From Phytoseiulus persimilis (Eukaryota; Arthropoda; Arachnida; Mesostigmata; Phytoseiidae), in contig CM075104.1 of assembly GCA_037576195.1 (NCBI GenBank), positions 9,554,775-9,618,774 of the forward strand: DNA of 64,000 nt. Direction: 5' to 3'. Under the pieces are notes generated by a model that saw only the letters and a list, made by a program, of their open reading frames with translations, was not told the DNA's origin and searched no databases. The position numbers and the translations under genes are program-made. This document shows, piece by piece, positions 1 to 10,922 of the stretch (positions within the stretch are counted from its first letter, which is position 1; every line of letters begins with the position of its first letter).

Positions 1-418
1 ATCTGTCCCTGTGAATTCATGGATGGTGAATTATGAATTACGCTCCCCAAACTCCACTCATAACCTAACGGATTCCCTTGACAGATTCTCGATTGTACCA
101 ACGCCATGATAGTCCAGAGAAGCACAAGGCTATGTCAATAGGTGGAAATAGCCGCTCGGCATTCATAGAGTTTGTTCGGCCAGGTGAGGCGTGAACGGGA
201 GAATCGTATCGGAAACAATGGCCGTCTCCTCCGTTTGTCGGCCGAAGACAGCAAGAAGAGAAAGCGGATGGGATCGGCATTCGCTGTAGCCGAGAACTGG
301 AATGGCCAGTGGAATGTCTCAAGAATACGGGAGGAGAAGCATCTGAGAATGCTCACCGTCCCAATGCCAGTCCGCACAAACCCGGTCCAACACCATTCAA
401 CCACAACCGTTTTTTTCG

Positions 419-444
419 CTCTCTCTCTCTCTCTCTCTCTCTCT
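419..444. repeat. (CT)13 microsatellite
   Basis: An uninterrupted run of thirteen CT units. It lies inside an open frame on the plus strand, where it would read as alternating Leu-Ser, so that frame is probably noise. Such tracts are length-variable and, as GA on the other strand, could bind GAGA-type factors, but nothing here shows that use. Confidence 0.95.
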
Positions 445-1129
445 GTTGATCCCGCTTTCTCCTTAGCACCGAGCTCGTTCCCAAGTCAGTCGGCTTGGCG
501 GCAGACATTCAGTTCTGTAGGCTCTCAACCAGATGTGCGCCGGCTTCCAGGCAACAAAAAAGGGTTAAGTAACTCCGATCGATATAATATTGACACTTCC
601 ATTGTCAACAAGACGGCGGCCATTAATCACTCGGGAGAAGCCGCCGAATAGCAGAACAGTCGCTCTGCGACGGAAAGGGAGTGCACCGAGCCCGATGGTT
701 TGGGAATCCTTGGGAGGAACGCATCGTCCGGATACCTTTTGTGCCACAGGAGAAGTTGTACGAGGAAACCGCGCTGTGAGCTGCGCTCGCCAATTATGAA
801 ACTTTGTATCCTACAGTGTCGGGCCAGGGAGCTTACGGGGTTTCGAAAGGATCGCTCGGGAAACGAGGAGAACGCTGGAGGATAGGGTGGCCGAGAGTGG
901 ATCTTGAGGGAGGGGGAACGGACCCTGCGCGAGTTGCACGACTTAAAATCCCTTAAGACCCTCGGCGCAGAGGCACCAGATGCTGTGAGACGAAACTCTT
1001 CCATCGTTCCGACAAACTCGCTACCCCAGGACTCTCGCTCGCCGCTATAAATTGCATGCGCATGAACTTCCGGTGGAGACCAGTTCGGGCCTTCGTCGGA
1101 TCCAGCCGGATCGGTTCTTAGCTCTTCAC

Positions 1130-1294
1130 CAGGACCGATAATATTTTCGTCGACTTCACGCTGGCCGGAGGAACTGTCCGATGACCAGCTCAAAACAAAT
1201 GGCATTTCCGAATCCTGTGTTCGGTCAGGCTTCCCGTTGAAGTCTCTCTCTGTCATCATGTTTTCCGTCATTGTCAAGTTTGCTTTGATGGTTC
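1130..1294 (-). CDS. Candidate internal exon, unknown protein
   Basis: On the minus strand a good 3' splice site (pyrimidine-rich, ending TTTCAG) sits just before base 1294. An open frame follows to a GTGAAG donor just after base 1130. The 55-residue product is hydrophilic and rich in Asp, Glu and Ser, with a short patch LSWSSDSSSGQ. The frame stays open far beyond the donor, to base 627, but becomes Arg/Ser-rich there like the background of this window. No family is recognised. It lies downstream, on the same strand, of the larger candidate at 1982-3561 and could be a further exon of it. The opposite strand carries a competing ATG frame (1258-1758); at most one is likely real. Confidence 0.15.
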
Positions 1295-1758
1295 CTGAAA
1301 TTGGCAAGAGCGAAAGTATCAAACCGATTATTCGCGATGACTCGATTCATGTGGACCCGCCAGAAAGACGAGCAGGATTATTTCTAGATTCGGGAGCACC
1401 CGCTGGAAAGCGGGATTTGATTCCTTCAGCGGCCATATCACAATCCGTCGTCGACCACCCAGACGGCCGCGTGCCGACTCGCTTGCTCGGCTGGCTGGTT
1501 GTCCGATCTACCGCTTCGACGCCGTTTTGGTCTCATTCGGAATCCGTCCACCTGAGATTATCGGTCCCTTCCCTCTGTCCCTTCCTTCCGAACTGTCTCC
1601 GACGCGATCGGAAGGTTCGATTGTTCGAGGACAAGTACAGACCCCGGGAGGGAGATAGTTGGGTTGCAACTGTGGAAGCCGAGAGACACGAATGGTTCAC
1701 TTCTGGAAAACTCAGCCTGGGGAATTTCCCAATCGTTGTGGAAAACATTCATCACTAG
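1258..1758 (+). CDS. Possible secreted prohormone-like ORF
   Basis: An ATG with A at -3 opens a 166-codon frame. The first residues (MFSVIVKFALMVPEIG) form a weak signal-like segment. From about residue 43 there is RR, then AGLFLDSGAPA, then GKR. This is the arrangement seen in neuropeptide precursors, where dibasic sites flank a peptide and a Gly before KR donates a C-terminal amide. Only one such peptide is present, the leader is marginal, and the C-terminal half is Arg/Ser-rich like chance frames here. It overlaps a competing minus-strand exon candidate. I do not recognise the putative peptide. The sequence shows the motif; the function is inference. Confidence 0.15.
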   Translation: MFSVIVKFALMVPEIGKSESIKPIIRDDSIHVDPPERRAGLFLDSGAPAGKRDLIPSAAISQSVVDHPDGRVPTRLLGWLVVRSTASTPFWSHSESVHLRLSVPSLCPFLPNCLRRDRKVRLFEDKYRPREGDSWVATVEAERHEWFTSGKLSLGNFPIVVENIHH

Positions 1759-1981
1759 CAGAGTATCAGTAGCGATTCTACCGCTTTCGATTCGTTGAGT
1801 TCTCGCCTGAAGCTGCTGACAAAGCCGGCAGACGCACGATTTGCAGAAAGGGGAGTCGGAACTCTTGTTGGGATTGTTTCGAAACCATATTTCTCAATCA
1901 GACGAATCTTTTAAATGAGGTCTGTAGATGAGGAGGAAGAGAAGAAGGAGGAATTTTCCTGCGCGCAACGCATGATAATTG

Positions 1982-3561
1982 TTATTTATTAAAGCGTCGC
2001 TCACTCTCTCGGGACGAATACTTTCGAGAAAACCGCCCTAGCGGAGATACGACCGGCTCTGGAGCATCGAGACTGGAGATCTCACGACTAAAAACCTCCA
2101 GTGAAGAATCCAAACGCGCGCATGTTCTCTCCGTCGCCTCTGACTGTTCGCTTCCCTGAGCACGAGAGCTCCGTAACCATTTTTTACACAGTTGCACCGT
2201 CGTTCTCTCGTCGTTTAGGGTGAGCAGAAAACGGACGGCCTGACGGCCCTCAAAGTGATCAGAAAATGGGGGAAAACAGGTTTGCCCTACAATGAAAGAG
2301 CCACAGCTCACGGATGGGAACGAGCCCACTTCAAGAAATTTCCTGGAATTCAGGAAACCCCGTACACGTGGGGGCTCACGCTCGTTCGTCCCGTTGACTC
2401 CTGGAGGTTTGTCTGGTCTGTTCTCCTGACGCACGCTTCTCCGCGAGGATCTCCTCGAGAAATAAAGTCCCGAACTTCTCAACCCACAACTCAGATCAAC
2501 GTTGTGTTCCGGTGACGAGGAAAATGCACGGTCCGTTCGCTCCCTGTGTTTCGTTTCAATAAGTGAGACTTTGCGAAAACTTGCCTGGTGCTCAACTTTT
2601 AAATACGCCCTCCACGGTTTCTCTTCGTCAGGCGCCTCTTCTTGAGCTTCGACGTATCCGACGGAAGCACATCCGACGCCTGTTCCCTTTAGGCTGAGCG
2701 AGCGAGAGGGACGGGCACGATGGAGGAAAGGAAGGAAAGTAGAGCGGGGGTAAACGAACGAGATTTCCGTTTTTCGGCGTCGAACGCCTGAATCTAGACG
2801 ATTGCTTGAGCCGGAACAGGCAAAGAGTTCAGATACCTTCGATACGTATCGAGAATTCTCGTTCGCCTTCCCGGTCATCCTCCCGTTAGAGCTGTAAATT
2901 CGCGGGAAAATTCTTCCTTCAACGGTGAGGAACAATGATTGCTCATCCAGGAAATGGGAGCGGATGTCGAGCAGCGGTTTTGAAAGTTTCGCGGTCGTTG
3001 TTAGAACTGTCGCGGCCTCACCGAAGCGATCCATCTCGTCGGCGTTTTCAATCAACCTAACCACTGACCAGTATCGCGAAATTTGGGTGGAAAAGCTGCA
3101 TCCTGGAACATTGGTCCACGTTGAGCTCCCCGTCCCCCCGTCCGCCCAGATGTAGCCCAAGATAGCGGAGAGAATTCAAGCGTACTGACTACGGCTTCCA
3201 GAATCGGCGCTACGGCTACACACAAACAATACTGTCCGCCCCGATTCTTCTTTGGAAAGTCCGTCGGAAGGCAAGAGTACGCGTGCGCACCGGATTCGAT
3301 GTTGACCGAGTTTCATTCTTCTTTTCGAACAAGGACCTGGACATTCGTTCACAAAGACAAAAATTCAACTGGACGTCCGCTCTGCGCCGCCCGTATCGTC
3401 TTGACGAAGTGCTCATGTGTCACCGTCGCAAGGGGACCTCCCGGAGCTCCTTGCGCTGAACGCTCGCAGGCTCGAAGCGTGGCTCACCGGACTCTGAGTG
3501 CTCCACCTGCCTTGCTGCACGACCATTGAAGGCATAAAACGACGAGGCCTACGAGAATCAT
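1982..3561 (-). CDS. Candidate two-exon secreted protein, unknown family
   Basis: The minus-strand frame 3160-1982 is the longest of the window (392 codons). About 330 bases upstream of it, an ATG at 3561 with A at -3 encodes a classic leader, MILVGLVVLCLQWSCSKAG, and the exon ends after 24 codons plus two bases at a GTGAGC donor (from 3487). Joining it to an acceptor ending TTAG at 3057 keeps the phase and gives a 382-residue protein. Exon 1 would be 3561-3488 and exon 2 3056-1982. The first 90 residues of exon 2 have balanced composition; the rest is Arg/Ser-rich and Cys-poor. The two codons before the TAA spell AATAAA, which could serve as a polyadenylation signal with a very short 3'UTR. 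No domain is recognised. The acceptor has only a modest pyrimidine tract, so the join is an inference; the frame could also be chance. Confidence 0.25.
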
Positions 3562-3830
3562 TGTTTTCGACGAACGGGATCGAGCTGCTGAAACGCTCGA
3601 GAGCCGCAGCTTCTCCGCTGTGAACTCACGATTTTTCGGCGCTTCCCTCTGCTTTCCAGAGGAGCTAACAAACTCGGGAATCAGTTCTGTAACCTTCGTC
3701 CGATCGATGCCCTTTGACAGCGAACGCTCGCGCGACTTGTGAACAAACGAATCAAGCGGCCTTCTGTTCAAGTTGACAAGTAGGGCAAATATTTACGACG
3801 CGTTGATCTATTTAATTACAACAAGATCAA

Positions 3831-3849
3831 CAGCAGCAGCAGCAGCAGC
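3831..3849. repeat. (CAG)6 trinucleotide repeat
   Basis: About six CAG units after a CAA. On the minus strand one frame reads as poly-Cys and another as poly-Ala, and both belong to low-quality open frames. I treat it as a simple repeat rather than a coded homopeptide. Confidence 0.9.
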
Positions 3850-4139
3850 GTCGATGATGTGAGCCGGAGCAACAACGAGAGCCCCTTTGGTGAGCATGCG
3901 AATATCGGCGTTGAGACGACCGGTGTCGCACTTGACTCCACGATCGAGTTCCCTCTTCGGACGAAGCTCTCCTCCGACAGAATTCCGGTGAGGTTGAACG
4001 TTCTGGCGGGGGAATCTGGCTCGAACCGATCGATATCCTCTCCGCGTCATCGCAGTTCACCCGCCAGCTGGCGGACCTCGGCCTCCACGGGAGCTCTGGT
4101 GAGGTTCTTCCCAAGACTGGAAACACTTGAATTAGCGGA

Positions 4140-4647
4140 TTATAGGGTTCCGCCACGCTCAGTCATGACTGCATCTGTTGAGATAAAATACGAGCAAGGT
4201 AACGGCATCGGGACCGAGAGCGTTCGCTTTGCAGCGCGCCTCGCCCAACACTCCGAGTCGTAACCCGCTCGGCAACAAATCGTCTGGAGCGGCTTCCCTC
4301 GCTCGCGATCAACTCCGGTCGTGTCTGAGCGCCGCTGACTGTGAGCGAGCACTTCGAGTAAAAGCACTCGGGTAGTTCTCATCGCTGGCGATGTTCTCAG
4401 CATGCGTCGTTTGAATCCTGGCACCTACTGCACAAACATATGTATTCCTCTGGGGAAGGCGAGCGGGTTTCCAGCCGGCAGCAACAAGCACAGCCGGCGG
4501 AGGCGCGGTTCCTATGAAGTTCGAATTACTCACGCCAGAGCACGTCCTCTAGTTTTCTTCTCGCTGTCCTCGTCGCGTTCTACTTTCACTTCCAACACGT
4601 TCATTGGTTCTTCGGCCACAGCTCCCCGTTTCATGCATCTGCTCCGA
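4140..4647 (-). CDS. Candidate two-exon gene, small Cys-containing protein
   Basis: Exon 4647-4534 is entered by a strong acceptor (TTGTTCTCGCTCAG) and left by a GTGAGT donor. Exon 4338-4140 is entered after TCGCTCACAG and ends at a TAA. The intron is 195 bases and the phase (2) agrees on both sides. An ATG at 4634, inside the first exon, gives 99 residues. The N-terminal half is charged (VLEVKVERDEDSEKK) and the C-terminal half carries ICCRAGYDSECW and a later single Cys. The ATG has T at -3, and the acceptor just upstream suggests an earlier exon, so the true start may lie further up. The first exon is 114 bases, a multiple of three. No family is recognised; the Cys spacing does not match an insulin A chain. 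Evidence is splice signals plus phase agreement only. Confidence 0.3.
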
Positions 4648-5185
4648 CTGAGCGAGAACAACCGCCCAGAAATATCTTCGAGACGGCTCTAAACATCTGT
4701 GCTCACGAGTCCTCCTCCATTCCGAACCCTTGAACATCGGCTTGAACGGAGTAATCGCTCATTCATAGCGTGGCTAATACTTCAGTGCAGTATCGAGTGC
4801 TCACTGCGCCAAATGTCGGTGGAAGAGGTACTTGTGAGGTGCAGCGGAGCTGAATGGTCGGTTGTTGATTCAAAATCGAGTTTCGCGCTCCTGTTCTAGC
4901 TCACGAGCCGGTAGGTCCTTGTCCAGCGGAACTATGCGCTCCTATCACGCGGTGGGATCTGTGGTTAGTCCTACGTCGATACGAAAATCACCCGAAATAA
5001 CTCGGCCGCGAAGCCCAAAAAAAAAAGCCTCAAACATGACGAGCGCGTGCCCATGTGCCGCAGCGCACAGACAGAGCGATACTTCCGATCAGTTGTGGGA
5101 GATTCGACTCGTCCGCCGCTCCGTCCGTTTCATGGCTATCGGTGTCTCCCTCGTCGTCTTTGTCGCCGTCAGAAGTCACGAGCCA

Positions 5186-5563
5186 TCAAAGCCAACTTCG
5201 GAGAGACAGCTGTTGTTCTGTAGAATGTTGGGTGCAATACGATCTCGAACGATGACAAAAGGCGACACCACCGGCGGCCATCATCGTGCATTCGACAGGA
5301 AAGCCCGAGTTTCGAGTCGGAGCTCGTTGCGCATCCAAATAAACACAACAGCCAGTCAGTCGACTAGCTGCGAACTTGTTAGATAAATAGCTCGGCTCAA
5401 TCGCAGCGGAGAGAACAGCGGACTCCCTCTCTCTCTCCCTTTGTGGCTCTCTTTTAGCCGGGACTGTGACTCGGATTTTTTCTCCAAATTTTTTAGGATA
5501 GTTTTTAGCTTCTCCGCGAACCCGCCCGAATCGTGCAAACTCGAAGCTGTCAAACAAAGCCAT
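5186..5563 (-). CDS. ATG open frame, 125 codons, unknown
   Basis: The ATG at 5563 has A at -3 and G at +4. The first half is basic and hydrophilic (MALFDSFEFARFGRVRGEAK at the start, then a Lys/Arg/Glu stretch with RERERE encoded by a purine tract). The second half has six Cys. A second minus-strand frame overlapping the same bases is open and equally protein-like, and a TTTGACAG acceptor-like site lies just inside the start. Either an exon begins there or both frames are by-products of composition. No domain recognised. Confidence 0.13.
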   Translation of the reverse strand: MALFDSFEFARFGRVRGEAKNYPKKFGEKIRVTVPAKREPQRERERESAVLSAAIEPSYLSNKFAASRLTGCCVYLDAQRAPTRNSGFPVECTMMAAGGVAFCHRSRSYCTQHSTEQQLSLRSWL

Positions 5564-5716
5564 AATTTATCGTGACTTTTGAATTGAAAATCCAACAAGA
5601 CGGTGGAAATTCCCAAGCTCGGAGATCACGGGATCGTTCCTGAAGAGAATCCGGCGGGATCGCATGACGAGAACAGCATCGATATCGTTCGCTGACAGAA
5701 ACACGGCGGCGGTGTT

Positions 5717-5791
5717 TCATCCAACCCGATGACAAACTCCGTAATACGACCTCAGCGCTAACTCAATCGCGGACGACGCCGCCGCCGCCAT
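5717..5791 (-). CDS. Short ORF with near-ideal start context
   Basis: The minus-strand ATG at 5791 has AACGATGG context (A at -3, G at +4) and encodes MAAAASSAIELALRSYYGVC and four more residues before TGA. An arthropod-type initiator match, TCAGTT, lies about 140 bases upstream on the same strand (complement of 5931-5936) inside a triple CAGT. This could be a first coding exon whose donor I cannot place (candidate GT dinucleotides there are weak), an upstream ORF, or chance. Confidence 0.12.
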   Translation of the reverse strand: MAAAASSAIELALRSYYGVCHRVG

Positions 5792-6065
5792 CGTTGATTT
5801 ATTGATCGATGAATTGATTGACTGGCGGATAGTTCGCGAGCTCGGTGCTGGGCAAGTCCGATGAATGAGTTCTCGATATGGGTCGACACCGATCGTCAGC
5901 TTGGATGTCCGTCGCTTGGCTGGTCGCTACAACTGACTGACTGTTTCAACCTTTCCCGCGTGCGCGGTTTGAAATTTTCGTTCGGAAGTCACGCGAAAGC
6001 CTCGTCTGAGCTCCGCCGTAGGAATACTAGGCGTAGTTGAGCTACCCTGGGCAGGGCGAGCAAGT

Positions 6066-6102
6066 GGGGTTGGGTGGGGTGTTGTGGGGTCGGATCGGGG
6101 GG
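6066..6102 (+). other. G-rich tract, potential G-quadruplex
   Basis: Within 37 bases there are G runs of 4, 3, 4, 4 and 6 separated by short T-rich or mixed linkers, enough for an intramolecular four-stranded fold on the plus strand. It lies between the minus-strand start candidates at 5791 and 6760, so it would be on the non-template strand side of any minus-strand gene there. Folding is predicted from pattern only. Confidence 0.6.
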
Positions 6103-6481
6103 AGATTCGATGCGGGCGGCTGAAACGAGCGCTGGTAGTGGATCAATGCCTCAAAAATTAGATGAAAACCCGACAGATAAACGCGGGTCACGACCCCGAG
6201 GCGATCCCAAACTCACGGAACATCCGTTGATTCGACTTCGGGGTCGATTCCCGCTCGTTCGCTAGTTGGGATCACGATGCTCGTTGTTTTTCCTTCGGTC
6301 TGCGCTCCGAGAGCTCTCCTCCTTCTGTGAGTGGCTCCCCAACTGATTCCGACAACTTTCCGAGGAGGAGGAAGGTTTTCCGTGGGGAAACCGAGGGTTC
6401 CCGTCAAACACGTTCCGACGTCGACTCGAGCGTCTCGGTGCTCACGGGCGACAACCGGGGTAAGACGAGTTTCTGTCTTCG

Positions 6482-6760
6482 CTAGCTATTCTTCGAGCGA
6501 AAGATCCCAACGAAGGATATGGGCGGCCTTCGGACCTGAATCCGGTTTGACTTCGCAGTCGAAAACGAATGGAAGAACGATGTTATACTTACTGATAATA
6601 TGTCGGCATGGCGCGGGCTCGTAGTGCTGCGTTGGCTGTCGCCGTTCGCTTTCATCATTCGGATGAAATCATCATCGGAACACTTCACGGACAACGGATT
6701 CGACACGGCGCCGAGCAGTATACCGGACAAGCGATCGGCCACCCAGGCCGAAAGGAACAT
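6482..6760 (-). CDS. Candidate first exon or 92-residue ORF
   Basis: The minus-strand ATG at 6760 has G at -3. After exactly 56 codons a strong donor, TCAGTAAGTAT, occurs in phase 0 (GT at 6592-6591). The encoded segment is balanced: a hydrophobic stretch LSGILLGAVSNPL followed by CSDDDFIRMMKANGDSQRS. Codons favour C or G at third positions more than the neighbouring noise. A possible 57-base intron ending GATTCAG (6592-6536) would leave 17 further codons and a stop; because 57 is a multiple of three, the frame is also open unspliced. Alternatively the donor joins a more distant exon. No family is recognised. A plus-strand frame over the same bases (6600-6875) is a less convincing rival. Confidence 0.22.
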   Translation of the reverse strand: MFLSAWVADRLSGILLGAVSNPLSVKCSDDDFIRMMKANGDSQRSTTSPRHADILSVSITSFFHSFSTAKSNRIQVRRPPISFVGIFRSKNS

Positions 6761-7495
6761 TTCACCGGAGCTTTTGTATTCGCGGGATAATTTACAGGCC
6801 CGTAAAAACGCCTCACGAGGCGGTCGGTCCCATAAACCTAAAAAGAAATCCGATGTCCGTCCTCTATCCGTTTAGCGGAACCCTTCTTCTCCTTCTGTGC
6901 CGAAGTCCCGATTTCGGATCGAGCAGGTGACGATGTCGAAAGCTTTCTTCATTGCTGGAACGTTCGGAAGCGTCGTTCGAGAACCGCAGCCGGACTCGCA
7001 GCATCGACTCCGAGATCAGTCGTGAGAGGGGATACCGATCGGGGAGTTGGGATTGAGCGATTCATGATCACGCTTTTACTCTCCACAACACCGAATATGT
7101 TCTTTTCGAATAATTGTGGATCGTTTAGCTCTGCGGTTCGATTCCGGAAAGCGGCGAGAGCTCCGGTGGTGTTTGACGACTGTCATTCGTTGAGAACAGG
7201 AACGGTGCATCGAAACCGGAGAATCAGAAACGTCTTGATCCGAGCACGTGAGGAGAAAACGAGCGAGACTTGGACGCGGTGGTGAGCGGAATCAGCAAAT
7301 AGAATTCGTCGTGCGGATAACGTACCGTTGCTGATCACTCCTCTACCGGTGACGGTATTCGTACATATCCGCCCGTATTTCGTCATGCGCACGTTTCATG
7401 TCGAGCATCTGAAGTTGGGGCAGATGGCATAGCGTGCGACGTCTTCCCGTCGTTGACAAGTGTTCCTCTTGAAGCAGGTGTTGTCGGTAGCCTAT

Positions 7496-7517
7496 ACCGA
7501 CCTACCGACCGACCTCC
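7496..7517. repeat. GACC-type tetranucleotide repeat
   Basis: An imperfect CCGA/CCTA run. It shares the 18-base string ACCGACCTACCGACCGAC with the tract at 10923-10961, as expected of two independent expansions of the same tetranucleotide or of a seeded copy. Confidence 0.8.
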
Positions 7518-10026
7518 CGAAGAAAATGTCAACGAGGCGTATCCTCGAACGAAGAGCGCAGTGCGATCGGAGAGCAGGCTAGTAGGATTCGTTCCGGTCA
7601 CCCGGAATGCCGGAGGCCGCGATCTCCGCTCTCAATATCTCCTTCTGTTTACTAGTTTCATTCAGACCGGTAGACATGCTATCGCTCGCAGAGTGAATCG
7701 ATCCGCTGGGCCGGGTAACGGACAATCTGTACGGCGGCATCGAGTGTTCATTCGAATACTGCTCACAGTTCGCGCTCTAGCCTCCGGGCTCCCTAGAGGC
7801 CGTTCTCAACTCCGTTCGCTTTCCTTCGAGTATACAGTGTTTCGGTCTGTGTGCTGTAATGCAGCCTCTTTTTGTTCCCGCGTTTTTTCCCTCCGCTATT
7901 GCCTCCTAGGCCGTCAGAGTCGAGAACGCAACAACGGAGGGATCTCCGGATGAAACGGCAACGGAGGAAGATAGCCGAGGGAAGCTCGGGAGAAGAACGG
8001 GACGGAGCATCCGTCAGAGGCACTTCCATCGGCCGTAGTCGTTCCGAGGCGCTTCTTCCCCAATGCTCCTTGTCCCTCATAGTTCTCCTGCCGCCGCCGC
8101 CGACGCCATCGCTGCTGGTGGAGCTCGTTCTCCTTTCTGAACACAAAAAATAAAGAGACGATATTTCATCCACTATCGGACTCGCCGCGGGCTACGGTCT
8201 TCGTCGACTAAAAGGCTGTCGACACTGTCTATGATGTATTCGGAAGAGAAATTCACTTCTTTATTCAGCCCTGATTAGTACCTAGACATGCCCCGCGTCG
8301 CTGATAAGCTTCTTGTTCCGTTACTCTCCGCCCCCGCTGTTCCTCCTTCGACAGTTAGTCTTGGCGGAGTTTCCGATTGCTGTCTCGAGCGGAGGAGCGG
8401 ATTCACAACTGGTCAGCTACACGACCGCTGAAAATGGCTTCGTTCATGGAGTTGACCATGGGGGAACAGATTCGTCCTTCTGATAATTAGTGCAGCGCAC
8501 TGTTGACTGCGAGCTCTGGGAAACCTAAACTACCCGATTGCTTTCGACAGCATTGCCTCGATCGATACTGGAGACGGATCGTGCCTTGAAGGTTATCGAG
8601 TATCTCGTTTGCCATCAGTCCACGGCTGGTATGGTGCACAATCGTTCAAAGTCTGATACAGTAATGCAAATAATGAGAAGTTCAAGATGACGCTTTCGCT
8701 TTGCCTTCAGATCGGACGTTTCGTTCGGCCCTCCGAGCGGTTTCTGGCTAGCTTTGAGCGACTCCACCTTCGTACGCCTCAATCGTCGGGCGGAAATTGA
8801 GGCCAGTGCCATCCCGCTCCGACTTCCAGTTCCTCACCCCGAGAACCCCGAGCAGAATCCGCGGCCAGCTAACGTCCACCTGCGCACGCAGCTCTTAGTT
8901 GAGAAATAAACACACGAGCGCACATGCGCGCAACGTCGACACAAGTTACGCGCGGGTCCGTTTTGCCGAGTGTCATTGTTGACGAGGACACCTGTCCTGT
9001 GTTTATCGAGCCCAGATCTCACAGTGACCAGAGGCGATCAGAGAGGTTCCGACGCCGGCACGCCAACATTATCTTCATGAGCATCATCATCGGCAACGTC
9101 CGCTATCTCGGCTCAGAGACAATCTTGACTAGTTGACTGCTAACTACCCCACCAAGAGGACGAGCAACTCTCTTTTTATAGCCGACAGGTAGAGAAAACG
9201 CCTCGTCGATCCTTCCTGCTCGTGGCGTGCCCACGTCGGCAACAGAACCTCTGCATACATGAAGTCGCGCAGCGTCAAGATGAAGAATCTATTCCTCTCT
9301 TCGCCTCTTCTCCCCCGTCCGCCTGTGTTTGCCGTATCTATCGACGCTCGTTATCCTCCTTAATATTTGATGATCGCTAGTCCGTCGTCTTGAGACGGAA
9401 CAGAGACGCTGTCCGCCTCGATCGCGAGATGGTGGACTAACCGGCGGTTGCTGAATTGTTGCCTGATCGCTGCATACCTCATCAGCTTAGCCGCCGCCGA
9501 CCGTCCAACTAACCGAATGGCTGTGCTCCCTCGTCGTTGAGACACAGCCGATGCAGACAAGAAAGTGAGCAACGAAAGCGTAGCTGCCTCATTATAAACA
9601 ACAGCGAGCGTTTTGATGCTCTTTGACAGCTCCGAAGAGGCGGCCAATTCGTCGTGTTTGTCGGTTTCTAAGTCAGCGCCAGTCAGTCACTCGGTCAGGG
9701 AGGTAGCCGACAGTCAATCTTTTCGACTGTTTTCGTTCCTCGTCGTTATTCCCCAGTTCTCTCTTCAGTCTGGACCGCTGTCTAGCGTCAACGAGAACAA
9801 TGAAGCCTCACATGCAAAGTTGACTCAGGAATCCCACGAAGCACGTTGAAGGCCGAACTAACTTTTCGAGACGACTCGCGGACCTTCACGCTGCCGTCCT
9901 GCATTTTGCGTCATTCTTTACATGAAAAGCCCGGAATTCGATGGAAACTCGTCACGACAAACGCATGGGCGACCGCAAAACGGGCTGGTCGAAATTCAGT
10001 TTTTACGAGCGATCGCGGTTTTGCAA

Positions 10027-10044
10027 CCCCCTCCCCCCCCCCCC
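10027..10044. repeat. C homopolymer, interrupted once
   Basis: Four or five C, one T, then twelve C. The length is likely polymorphic and prone to sequencing error. Confidence 0.95.
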
Positions 10045-10487
10045 ACGTGGCAATTCGCTGTACAGCTCGGTTGCTTCCCACCGTTTGAGCGCTCCCGAGC
10101 TCTTGTTCAACTCGTACGGTGGACTTCCGTGTTCGGACGAGTCTGCCTGACCCGTCGACTCGTCCCGAAGCGAATCTGCTCTCTCAGGTTCGGAGTCAGT
10201 CAGAATCGATTTCAGCTGAGCGACGGCTTCACACAACTGTCAGAGTGAAGAAAGAGCGAGCGGGAAGCTCTGGACCGGCGATGAGCTCATTAACATCATC
10301 GAGGAAACAACGACCGAGTTGGCCGGCGAGCAGGCAGCCAGGAGACCACCGCAAATAAGAACCCACCACCGAAGCAATGATTGAGCGGCTAGACTACTTT
10401 TTGCTGTCGACCTCGTCGTTCTGTGAAGTCTGAACCAGATGCTTTTGAGAAATCTCATTCTTTTTCGAAAAGCAGCCCATTCACCTA

Positions 10488-10502
10488 GCCGGCCGGCCGG
10501 CG
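10488..10502. repeat. (GGCC)n short palindromic repeat
   Basis: CCGG/GGCC units flanked on the left by CTAG. A similar run flanked on the right by CTAG lies at 21984-21998, so the two are approximate reverse complements. Both are too short to suggest a shared element. Confidence 0.8.
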
Positions 10503-10922
10503 AAGCTCTTCCCCACGTTCGAAGTTCATTTAGTTTAGTGTTTATCGTCTTCATCTGTTCGGGTTCTTCTCCTCCACGCTGGGTTGATCTCATCGCGGTT
10601 AATAGACTCCGTCTCTCACACAACTGTTGACTCGTCGAAAATCCACAACCGCCAACCGGGCAGAGCGTTTTGTGAGTTCTAGTGAATCTCCCGACGACAA
10701 TGGTGTTCGTCGGACGCCAGTGCCGCAACCAGGCGCCGCAGATGAAGACATTCGGCGAGCCGAGTCGAATGTCACCTGGAAAACGCCGCACCACGAGGGA
10801 GACAACTAGAGCGTGGGAGAAGCGAGACGACATTCACAAAACGACGAGGCTAATCCCCGGATCATCATCGGCCGCGCAGCTTGTCAGCGCTGTCCAACTG
10901 TGTTCCTCCAACAGGGGATAAG

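Noticed and set aside
3827-4156. A minus-strand open frame ending in six Cys.
   Set aside because: The Cys run is a CAG repeat read in the GCT/TGC direction, and the body is Arg/Ser-rich. The overlapping minus-strand model at 4647-4140 accounts better for the region's splice signals.
10240-10833. A 197-codon minus-strand frame.
   Set aside because: Background composition, overlapping plus-strand frames, and no splice or start-context support.
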